NCBI GenBank assembly: GCA_035553375.1
Contig: DATNCY010000332.1
Span: forward strand, 124,001-188,000
Reading direction: 5' to 3'
Origin: JAJPHU01 sp035553375
GTDB lineage: Bacteria > Planctomycetota > Planctomycetia > Gemmatales > Gemmataceae
DNA length: 64,000 nt
Of the stretch, positions 34,838 through 42,586 are shown one piece after another. Made by a program: the position numbers and the translations under genes. Under the pieces are notes generated by a model that did no database searches, was not told where the DNA came from, and was given only the letters and a program-made list of their open reading frames with translations. How positions within the stretch are numbered: the first letter of the stretch is position 1; each line of letters opens with the position of its first letter.

Positions 34838-35373
34838 ATGCCGACAGTTGAGCAAGACGTTCCCTTTTTGACCCGCGAGGAGGTCGAGAAGCGCGCCGCC
34901 GACATTCTCCGAGAGCATGGGTTGGAATCGATCCCCATCAATCCCGTCGTGCTGGCGAACCGACTGGGAATGGCTGTCTACAACGCCACGTTTTACGACG
35001 ACAATATCGTCGGCACCATCGCCAAGCAAGGCGACCAAGTCACCCTTCTGATTAATCAGTTCGCTCCCCCTTTCGTAAGCGCTTCACCATCGCTCACGAA
35101 CTTGGCCATTACTTCCTGCACCTTGTTGGCGACGGCACGTTCGTAGATGGCGAGGCCAACCTATTCCGCCAACTCCAAGAGGACCAACGGAACCTCACTC
35201 CCGACCGCTGGCGTGAGATCCAGGCGAATCTGTTCGCTTCTGCCCTTCTCATGCCGGAAGATGCTGTCCGCTCAGAATGGAAGAAGCGACGGTCCATCGA
35301 TGCGCTGGCTCGTCAATTCAACGTTTCCGAGGCGGCGATGGGTCTTCGCATCGCTCAGCTTGGGCTGGACTGA
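34838..35373 (+). pseudogene. ImmA/IrrE-family metallopeptidase with a frameshift
   Basis: ATG 34838 (GGAG at 34833) opens MPTVEQDVPFLTREEVEKRA and continues through IPINPVVLANRLGMAVYNA and QVTLLINQFAPP. At the run CCCCCTTT (35066-35073) the protein continues in another frame with RKRFTIAHELGHYFLH, the zinc-binding HExxH site, and DRWREIQANLFASALLMPE, ending at the stop 35371-35373. Without the shift the protein would have about 178 residues, the normal length for this family (COG2856), whose members cleave repressors or act with HTH antitoxins. One base missing from the homopolymer explains the break; sequencing error, recent inactivation and programmed shifting are all possible. No HTH partner is adjacent. 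Confidence 0.82.
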
Positions 35374-35393
35374 TGGCGAAAGCGATTCCTCGC

Positions 35394-36662
35394 TCAGTTG
35401 AACCAGAAGCCGAAACCGATGAAATTCAAGGGACCACCGAACGCCTTGTTGAGCCGCTGTCCCACGCGTGGATCGGCCAACTTCGTCAGCGTTCCCTTTT
35501 CCAAGTAGGGCGTGGCCGCCGTCCCCTGCACCCACTCGATCGGATCGAACGTCCGCGGTTGGGTGAAAACGGCCCGCAGGTTCACGCCGCGCTCACCGCT
35601 TTTGCCACGCCAGAACGGGATCAGTTTCTTGCCCTGCAACACCTGCTCCGCCTCGTCCAGCGTCTCCCGCCAGGCATCGACGATCTCTTGGGTGACAGGG
35701 ACGCCGAGTACGCCCGTCTGCTTGGGGTTCGGAATCCATTCGTTGTCGTCATCCTTCTCCGCCAAAATGAACTTCCACATCTCCTTGGCCTGGGCGACCC
35801 CTGCCTCAAGGTGTTTCAGGGCCGACTTGGTCCGGGCGGGTTCCTTGACGGGCAAGCGCGTCAGCTGGTGGAAGAAGGACACTACGTCCGACCACAAGGG
35901 CACATCGGTTCGCCCGGCTTCATCGAAGGCGAGGCGATTTTCCAGCAGGAAGGTGTGCGGCGTCTCCACCTTCTCGAACAACAGATGGGCACCGCATTCA
36001 AAGGCATTCTGTCCATCCACCGCCAGCAGCAGTTCCGTCCAAGCCGCCAGGAGATGACAATAGCCGCGCAGCCAACTCACATCGCCACGATCGAAGCCGA
36101 TCACGAGCTTCTCGGCCTGCTGGTGTGCGCCGGCCGGGGAAGCCGCGACGCGACCAAACAAGAAGGCCGCGCTGATGGGTTTGTCCTGCCCGAACGGATC
36201 GATGCGGATGCGTCCGACGTGGAGCGGCAGCTTGACGGCGGGATCTTTCACCTCCGCCAGGGTAGCCTCGGCCTTGACCAAATCATCGAGAAAAGTCTGG
36301 ACTATCCGGCGGGCGGCCGTGTAGGTCAGTTTGTCGGGGTGGGGATTCTGCGGCAGAAATTCCTTGATCGGGGGCGGTGGTCGAAGAAAGGACTTCTCCG
36401 TGCGCAGGCCGTATTTATACAGATTGCCGCCCAGGTGTTCAAAGGTTTGCAGGAATTGCAGCACGCCCAAGCCAAAGCGAGCTTGGTCATCCTTGGGTTC
36501 CTCCTTGAGCCGGCCTTGCAGAGCCTTCGCGCCCTCGGCCAACTTGCCATCGAGCAGATATTTCTCGGCCAAGGGCGCGGTTGCGGCAGCGCGGCAGTCC
36601 GGCAGGGGCATCACCATCGCGCAGGCCAAGACCAGAATGCGGTAATTGCAGAATCGTCTCAT
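35394..36662 (-). CDS. Secreted TPR-like protein of unknown function
   Basis: The product has 422 residues with a signal segment (YRILVLACAMVMPLPDCRA). Residues about 30-75 (AEKYLLDGKLAEGAKALQGR, then DDQARFGLGVLQFLQTFEHL) resemble a TPR hairpin. The rest is helical, with many charged residues and no catalytic motif I recognise. TAGGAGAGG precedes ATG 36662. It lies 51 bases downstream of the thioredoxin-NHL gene in the same direction and is probably co-transcribed with it, suggesting a role in the same envelope process. Confidence 0.8.
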   Translation of the reverse strand: MRRFCNYRILVLACAMVMPLPDCRAAATAPLAEKYLLDGKLAEGAKALQGRLKEEPKDDQARFGLGVLQFLQTFEHLGGNLYKYGLRTEKSFLRPPPPIKEFLPQNPHPDKLTYTAARRIVQTFLDDLVKAEATLAEVKDPAVKLPLHVGRIRIDPFGQDKPISAAFLFGRVAASPAGAHQQAEKLVIGFDRGDVSWLRGYCHLLAAWTELLLAVDGQNAFECGAHLLFEKVETPHTFLLENRLAFDEAGRTDVPLWSDVVSFFHQLTRLPVKEPARTKSALKHLEAGVAQAKEMWKFILAEKDDDNEWIPNPKQTGVLGVPVTQEIVDAWRETLDEAEQVLQGKKLIPFWRGKSGERGVNLRAVFTQPRTFDPIEWVQGTAATPYLEKGTLTKLADPRVGQRLNKAFGGPLNFIGFGFWFN

Positions 36663-36713
36663 CGTCCTCTCCTATCTGAAGGGAGCGCGAAACGTATACG
36701 GAAAGAACCTTTT

Positions 36714-38309
36714 TCACGGCTTGGGCGCTTCGACGCCTTGCAGCTTCAACGTGGTCACCGCCTTCGTCGCCAGGTCGATCACCTGAATACGATGGGCGTT
36801 GGTGTCGGCGACATACAATTTGTCGTTGGCGTAACTGATGCCGCCCGGCTCGCTGAACAATTTCGCTTTCTTGTCGCGGCCCGCGAACGTCGTGCAAGCG
36901 TGTGTCCGTGGATCGATCATCTTGATCTTGCTGTTGTAGGTGTCGGCGACATACAGCTTACCCTCGACAAAAACGATGCCCAGCGCGTGTTGCAATTGCG
37001 CCTTGGTGCCGACGCCGTCTTTGTCCCCGAAGTCGAACAGGCCGGTACCAACCAGCGTGGACACGTCGCCCTTGCCGTCGAGCGGCACCGCCCGGACGGC
37101 GCTGACCTCGCTGTCGGCCACGAACAGCGTGACGCCATCCGTGGTCAAACCGCTCGGCTGGGCGAACGAACTGACCAGCGGAGAGCCATCGACGAGATTC
37201 TCGAAGCCATTGCCCGCGAAGGGAATGAGCGTGCGCTTGGCCAGATCCATCACCCAGATTTGATGGTGGCCGGCCATGGCGATGTAGAGATAACCGCGAT
37301 GCAACAGCAGACCCCACGGGCTGTTCAGGCCAGTGAACAGGGCCGCGCCGCCGCGGCGGATGTCCATGCCCTGATGACCCAGGCCGGCGATGGTGCGAAC
37401 CGTGTGCTTTTTCAAGTCGAGGGCGCGGATCATGTGATTTTTACGATCCGCCACGTAGAGTGTATCGCCATCCAGAGCTAATCCCTGCGGATCGTTGAAC
37501 GACGCCCGCTCGAAGGCACCGTCGGCATGGCCGGCCTTGCCGGTGCCGGCGATCGACTGTTTTTTGCCGTCGAGGTCGGTAATGACAATGCGATGGTGCG
37601 TGCTGTCCGAGATGAACAGCCGTTTGCCGGCACCGTCGGCCAGCACCTTGCCGGGAAACCACAAGGCACTGCTCGACGCCTTCTCCGCTTGCTCTTTCGT
37701 GAAGTAAATCGGCTTCTCGTTGAGCGTGCGATTGGCCCGATGCGTGCGGATGAGTTTGTCGATGACCGGCACGGCATCGCGGAAAATATGTTCGGACTTC
37801 GAGCCGGCGACGATGTAACCCTCCGGATCGATGACGGCCACCGTCGGCCAGGAATCAACGCCGTAGGCCATCCAGATTTTGCGGTCGGCGTCGTTGATGA
37901 CCGGATGATTCAGTTCGTAACGGAGCATGGCCTTCTTGATGCTCTCCGACTCGCGTTCGTTCTTGAACTTCGGCGAGTGGATGCCTAGGACGACCACTTT
38001 GTTGGGATACTTCTTCTCCAACCTGACCAGGTCGGGGAAGAGGTGCAGGCAATTAATTCAGCACAGGGTCCAGAAATCGAGGATGACGATTTTGCCGCGC
38101 AGATCCTTGAGCTTGATCGGTTTGTCGGAGCCGAGATAGTCGGTGGCACCATCGAACTCGGGAGCCTTGATGCGGGTGGGCGCCTGGGCGTTGGTTCGCG
38201 GCATTATCGAGGACGGCATGCCGGCGAGAAGCAGCCCCATGCAAACGGGCAGCGCGACAGCGAGGATGCGACGACGCATCCGATTGGGCGAGAGCAGACG
38301 GATGGACAT
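36714..38309 (-). CDS. Exported thioredoxin-NHL repeat protein, candidate selenoprotein (Sec84 encoded by TGA)
   Basis: ATG 38309, with AAGGAG 7 bases upstream, opens a signal peptide (ILAVALPVCMGLLLAG) and a thioredoxin-like domain (LKDLRGKIVILDFWTLC). Codon 84 is TGA; the frame then continues as INCLHLFPDLVRLEKKYPNK and runs without another stop for 447 codons to 36714. In related NHLRC2-type proteins the motif is WTYC-CINC-MH, so TGA occupies the N-terminal Cys of the redox CxxC (here U84-I-N-C87). Residues about 200-520 form an NHL beta-propeller (RLFISDSTHHRIVITD, LYVADRKNHMIRALDL, LYVADTNAHRIQVIDL). If read as Sec the protein has 531 residues; if not, the gene is broken exactly at its active site. 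Function: probable thiol-disulfide oxidoreductase in the periplasm. Confidence 0.82.
38013..38040 (-). promoter_or_regulatory. SECIS-like hairpin downstream of the in-frame TGA
   Basis: On the coding strand, CUUC-c-CC-G-ACCU pairs with AGGU-U-GG-a-GAAG (one C-A mismatch and one G-U pair) around the tetraloop GGUC. The loop starts 29 bases after the TGA, within the spacing known for bacterial SECIS elements, and its leading GG and the GGUC sequence recall the apical loop of E. coli fdhF. SelB binds such loops. The fold was drawn by hand and its energy not calculated. Confidence 0.6.
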
Positions 38310-38421
38310 GAACGCTCTCCTTCGAGGATGGACGAAGATCATTCAAGCTTCTTTCACTGTACCCTGAATGCGCCGTCGCTGCAATTTTGCGCGAAGGAAG
38401 ACCGGGTTTGATCCCAAAGGC

Positions 38422-38769
38422 TCACGCGGATGGGGGATTCCCTTCCGGCTTCGGCGCATCGCCGGACGATTCTGGGTTAGCGAGGTCGCCGAGCTTGTCG
38501 TGGTATTTCTCAAGGACCAACTCCAAACCTTCGCGGATCAACTCGGACCTACTTCGACCAAGGCGTTGCGCGGCTTTGTTCACTTGATCGAGCTTTTCGC
38601 GCTCGATCGAATAGCTGTCGAGAACTCTCCGCAACTCAAGCCGTTCTTGAGGAGACAGTTGGCGGGGGGGCGACGGAGGATCGTTCCAACCGTCAACGAT
38701 GATATCAATGGTGTCAAGGCTATCGGAAGTGGGCGCTTCGGAAAGGTGTCGTGGCTGAGACGTATTCAT
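38422..38769 (-). CDS. Small hypothetical protein with an RHH-like helix pair
   Basis: The product has 115 residues. The middle (SPQERLELRRVLDSYSIERE, VNKAAQRLGRSRSELIREGL, ELVLEKYHDKLG) is helical; LGRSRSELIREGLELVLEKY resembles the second half of a ribbon-helix-helix DNA-binding domain. The ends are acidic and Pro-rich. AAGGAAG precedes the ATG, which overlaps the stop of the upstream gene by 4 bases, so the two are translationally coupled. Function unknown. Confidence 0.7.
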   Translation of the reverse strand: MNTSQPRHLSEAPTSDSLDTIDIIVDGWNDPPSPPRQLSPQERLELRRVLDSYSIEREKLDQVNKAAQRLGRSRSELIREGLELVLEKYHDKLGDLANPESSGDAPKPEGNPPSA

Positions 38770-39161
38770 GATTCTTCCTTTCTAGTAAATACCTGAAGCG
38801 TTCGCTGGGCGATCATTTCTCCATCCGCCAGTAAAGTAACTTGATAACGTCCCTCCACAGGGAACGCTGTTACTACCCGAAAATCAGCCCGAAATTCCTG
38901 GAGTGGGTGAGAGAATTTCACCGTGGCTTCCTGGATCGAGATTTCGTCAAGCGTATCGAGACGTGTCAACTGCAAACGGAGTCTGCTTTCACCGTGGCCA
39001 TCGGTGAGACGCGCATGAACAACGAGGCGATGGGGTTCTGACGGAATCTCCCGTACTCGCAAGCGCGTCAAACAATTGACGAGAGTGATATTGTGTGTCT
39101 TCTCTTCTACGATCACCTGCTCGCACACGGTCAGGTTGATGGCTATGGGCAGTTTAACCAT
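38766..39161 (-). CDS. DUF6941-like protein
   Basis: The product has 131 residues, beta-rich: INLTVCEQVIVEEKTHNITL, VNCLTRLRVREIPSEPHRL, VVHARLTDGHGE, and the C-terminal EGRYQVTLLADGEMIAQRTL. The arrangement (predicted strands beginning with xCExVxxExxxxxxTLVNxF) matches DUF6941, a small family common in planctomycetes and often coupled to short RHH-like genes. GGAG lies 6 bases before ATG 39161; the TTG at 39173 is rejected. No known function. Confidence 0.72.
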   Translation of the reverse strand: MVKLPIAINLTVCEQVIVEEKTHNITLVNCLTRLRVREIPSEPHRLVVHARLTDGHGESRLRLQLTRLDTLDEISIQEATVKFSHPLQEFRADFRVVTAFPVEGRYQVTLLADGEMIAQRTLQVFTRKEES

Positions 39162-39254
39162 GCGTGACTCCAAACAACCGAATGGATGCGATTCTCTGTC
39201 CGTTCCCTCAATATCTCCATTGTAACAAACTACTCCGCCGGTCGCCTTCTCCCG

Positions 39255-41306
39255 TCACTCCGTCGACACAAGCAAAACGCGGAAGCCGCCGCGGTCGTTA
39301 CGATGTTCCGTGGGCTTGTTCGCGCAGCGATAAGCACAGCGGCATTCGTGAGCCTCACTGTTCCACGAACCGCCGCGCAAAACGCGCTCGCTACCGTGAT
39401 GCGGACCATGCGGATCAATGAGATCGACTTTATCGTAAAACTTCGCATCGTAGTAATCGCTACACCATTCGAGCAGATTGCCGTGCATGTCGTACAGACC
39501 CCAGCGATTGGGTTTGCGTTGACCGACCCGATGCGCCTTCTCGCCGGAATTGCCGCGATACCAGGCGTACTCACTCAGCTTTTTCGCATCGGGTCCGTAG
39601 GAATAGGCGGAGGTGGAACCGGCCCGGCAAGCGTACTCCCACTCGGCCTCTGTCGGTAAGCGATACGTGCGGCTCTCCTTTTTGCTCAGCCAGTCGCAAA
39701 ACGCCTTGGCGTCGTTCCAACTCAGGCAGGCAACCGGATAGTCGTCGCTCTGCTCCCAACCAGGCTTGAGCCAGTAGTGACCGGGACGGGTATCGCCGGC
39801 TTTTTCCGCTTCGGTTCGGTAATTCGTCGCCTTGACGAAGGCGCGGAAATTGCCGACCGTGACCAGATTAGCGCCCAGGTAGAACGGCTCGGTGATCGTC
39901 ACCTGATGCGAGGGGGCTTCGTTTGGCCGATGATGCGGTTCCCGCTTCTCCGACCCGATGAAGAACTCGCCGACCGGGATGCGCACCAGTTTCATGCCAA
40001 GAGAGTTTCTAAGGATCTCTTTGGGAGATGAAGCAGTGGGGCCAACATCTTGCCGGTTCTGGACAGCCGGCGCGCGAAACAGATGCACGAGCCAGCCAAT
40101 CAGCAAGGGCGAGAGGATGACGGCGATCGCGATCCACAGCTTGCTCCGTCGAGACGGCGACTTTCGGCGGGACGCCTGTCCTCCCGGCGAAACGGACGGC
40201 ACGGCAGAGGCGATGGGGATAGCCAAAGGAGGCGGTGATGGGCGAACTACCTGCCCCGCCGGTACCGTCGCCTGGGCAACCGGCGGGGTCAGAGCGGCCA
40301 GGTCCAGAACTAACTCAGCGGGCGTCTGATAACGCTCGTCGGGACGCTTGGCCATGAGCTTGCCGACAATCGCCAGCACGCGGGCCGGCACCTCTGGACG
40401 CAGTTGCTCAACGGCAACAGCCTCGTCGCACTGATGGGCGAGCAACTTGGCCATCGGCTCATCGAGAGGAAAGGGCACCCGCGCGGTCAGCAGGAAGTAA
40501 AACGTACAGCCGAGACTGTACAGGTCCGAGCGAATGTCGGCACGATGCGAGTTCAACGCCTGCTCCGGGGCGATGTAGTCGATCGTGCCCATGACGACGC
40601 CCAGGCGCGTGAGCTTGGTGGCCGGTGCCTCATCCGCATCATCGTCCAGCAGGCGAGCCAGGCCCATGTCGAGGATCTTGATGACCTCGCCGTGCGTGGC
40701 CCGGATCAGATTGGCCGGTTTGATGTCGCGATGGACCATGCCGTGTTCGTGGATATGCTGCAAGCCGAGCGCCGCTTGACGGATGTACTCGCACGCCTGC
40801 GGCACCGGCAGGGAGCCGGACTGTTTGATGAGACGCGACAGGTCGATGCCGGCGATGTATTCCATCGCGAAGATATGGGCGTCGCCGACCTGCTCGGCGT
40901 CGTAGGCGTGAACGACGTTGGGATGCGATAGACGCGCGGCGGCCTGGATTTCCTGATGAAAGCGCCGGATGAGGTCTGGCTTGACGAGTTCCTTGCGAAG
41001 AATCTTCAGGGCGACGATGCGGCCGAGGCGCTGCTCGCGTGCCTTGAAGACCTGCCCCATGCCACCCTCACCGAGGCGTTCGAGCAACACGTAATGCCCA
41101 AGGACCAGATCGGCGGCGCGGCCCTGGAAAAGTTGATTAATCTGATAAGGCGTCAGCCAGCCGCGTTGGAGCAGTTCGCGGGCCAGAGACAGCGGATCGG
41201 CGGGGCGTGCTGGCAGCGTGCGAATCAGTTCGGCAAGTTGATCCGGTTCGAGCAGCTTTCCGCGGCTGAGGATTTCGACCAGGCTGCGGGCGGATGCGAT
41301 GGTCAT
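39255..41306 (-). CDS. Membrane Ser/Thr protein kinase fused to a SUMF1-like domain
   Basis: The product has 683 residues. The kinase domain (about 55-315) is complete: glycine loop LGEGGMGQVFKA, VALKIL lysine, HRDIKPANLI, and DMG in place of DFG (KILDMGLARLL), a frequent variant in planctomycetes. A membrane helix (LWIAIAVILSPLLIGWLVHLF) near 390 leads to an external SUMF1/FGE-sulfatase-type domain (about 435-683: LVRIPVGEFFIGSEKREPHH, YRLPTEAEWEYACRAGSTSA, YDMHGNLLEWCSDYY, RVLRGGSWNSEAHECRCAYR). The Cys pair used for formylglycine oxidation is not arranged as in active FGE, so this is probably a ligand-binding or structural domain. GGAAG precedes the ATG. Confidence 0.9.
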   Translation of the reverse strand: MTIASARSLVEILSRGKLLEPDQLAELIRTLPARPADPLSLARELLQRGWLTPYQINQLFQGRAADLVLGHYVLLERLGEGGMGQVFKAREQRLGRIVALKILRKELVKPDLIRRFHQEIQAAARLSHPNVVHAYDAEQVGDAHIFAMEYIAGIDLSRLIKQSGSLPVPQACEYIRQAALGLQHIHEHGMVHRDIKPANLIRATHGEVIKILDMGLARLLDDDADEAPATKLTRLGVVMGTIDYIAPEQALNSHRADIRSDLYSLGCTFYFLLTARVPFPLDEPMAKLLAHQCDEAVAVEQLRPEVPARVLAIVGKLMAKRPDERYQTPAELVLDLAALTPPVAQATVPAGQVVRPSPPPLAIPIASAVPSVSPGGQASRRKSPSRRSKLWIAIAVILSPLLIGWLVHLFRAPAVQNRQDVGPTASSPKEILRNSLGMKLVRIPVGEFFIGSEKREPHHRPNEAPSHQVTITEPFYLGANLVTVGNFRAFVKATNYRTEAEKAGDTRPGHYWLKPGWEQSDDYPVACLSWNDAKAFCDWLSKKESRTYRLPTEAEWEYACRAGSTSAYSYGPDAKKLSEYAWYRGNSGEKAHRVGQRKPNRWGLYDMHGNLLEWCSDYYDAKFYDKVDLIDPHGPHHGSERVLRGGSWNSEAHECRCAYRCANKPTEHRNDRGGFRVLLVSTE

Positions 41307-41498
41307 CGGGGCTTCCGGCGAGCGAAGTTCGAGCGATAGGCGAGGCACTCGCTCCGCGAGTACCTGTCCCCTCGCGGAGCGAGGGGACTACAGTGCAAAC
41401 CGATAATAGCCCGGCGCGAAAGACACTGCAAGCGGAGCGTCATCCAACGATCCCGCTTCTCCCCTGTTTTTCCCGCCGTTCTCGGTTATCTTGAGGAC

Positions 41499-42521
41499 AT
41501 GAGCCGAACCAAACCAACGCCGATTCCACTTTGTGAACTGACCCCCGGCCAGCAAGCCGACTTTTTCGCACTCTTGGCCGAGAAGACCAAGGGCACGACG
41601 CGCGAGGGCAAACCCTACTACGCCTGCCGTTTCCGCGATGCTCGCCGCAGCGCCTCCTTCATGGTCTGGCAAGACAGCCCGCGCTACGAAGAATGCGAGC
41701 GCGATTGGCAAGTCGGCCAATTCTACAAGCTGCGCGCCGTCTACGGCGAACACGAACGCTACGGCCCCCAGTTGACCGAAGTGCAGGCCATTCGTCCCGT
41801 CAACGACGCCGACCACACGGACGGTTTCGATCCTTTGCAATTCGTCGAGCATTCGCGCTACGACGCCGCGACGATGTTCGCCGAGTTGAAGACGCTGGCG
41901 ACGACGCACATTACCGACGAAGCGCTGCGTCGCCTGGTGTTGACGCTGCTCGATCGCCACGGCGAGGCGTTCCAGCGTTTGCCGGCCACGCGCGATCGCT
42001 TCTACCCATTTGCCGGAGGACTGCTCGAACATACGCTATCGGTGACGCGCTCGTGTCTGCAACTGGTGGAGCGCTACACACTCCATTACACCGAACTGCG
42101 TCCGCCGCTGAACCGCGATCTAGTGGTGGCAGCGGCCATGCTGCACGACCTCGGCCGAGTGCTGGAGTTCGGTCAGGCGGTGCCCGGTGTCAGTCCAGCG
42201 TATACGGTAGCGGGGCGCATGGTAGGCCATCTTATCCTCGGCCGCGATCTGGTGCGCGACACGGCCCGCGAATTGGGCGACGTGAACCCGGAGTTGGTGC
42301 AGATGCTCGAACACATTATCCTGAGTCATCTGGTGCTGCCGGAGTGGGGATCGCCGCGTTTGCCGCTGGTGCCGGAGTGTCTCATCCTCCATCACGCCGA
42401 CGATCTCGACGCCAAGCTGGAGATGTACGCGCGCTGTCTGAGCCGCGATCGAACCGAGGGACCGTTCACCGAGCGCGATCCGGTGCTGAATCGCCATCTG
42501 TTCAAGGGCCGAAGCGTGTGA
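41499..42521 (+). CDS. OB-HD domain protein, YhaM-like 3'-5' exoribonuclease
   Basis: The product has 340 residues. The N-terminal 100 residues match an OB fold (PLCELTPGQQADFFALLAEK, YYACRFRDARRSASFMVW, YKLRAVYGEHERYGPQL). The C-terminal half is an HD phosphohydrolase: FYPFAGGLLEHTLSV supplies a His, AAAMLHDLGRVLEF the HD pair, VGHLILG another His, and LEHIILSHLVLPEWGS, LILHHADDLDAKLEM the rest. YhaM uses this arrangement to degrade RNA 3'-5', including trimming, in the cytoplasm. The start at 41499 has a GAGGA sequence before it (41492-41496). It is divergent from the kinase gene. Confidence 0.9.
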   Translation: MSRTKPTPIPLCELTPGQQADFFALLAEKTKGTTREGKPYYACRFRDARRSASFMVWQDSPRYEECERDWQVGQFYKLRAVYGEHERYGPQLTEVQAIRPVNDADHTDGFDPLQFVEHSRYDAATMFAELKTLATTHITDEALRRLVLTLLDRHGEAFQRLPATRDRFYPFAGGLLEHTLSVTRSCLQLVERYTLHYTELRPPLNRDLVVAAAMLHDLGRVLEFGQAVPGVSPAYTVAGRMVGHLILGRDLVRDTARELGDVNPELVQMLEHIILSHLVLPEWGSPRLPLVPECLILHHADDLDAKLEMYARCLSRDRTEGPFTERDPVLNRHLFKGRSV

Positions 42522-42586
42522 AGCGAGGGATAAATCAAAATAAGACAACGTCACATAAACGCTCCGCTGCGCGTCGCGGCTACACA

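Noticed and set aside
38058..38342. Treating the two halves of the thioredoxin-NHL gene as separate genes
   Set aside because: The second half has only a TTG at 38021 without a ribosome-binding site, and it starts in the middle of the thioredoxin fold, directly continuing the first half in the same frame.
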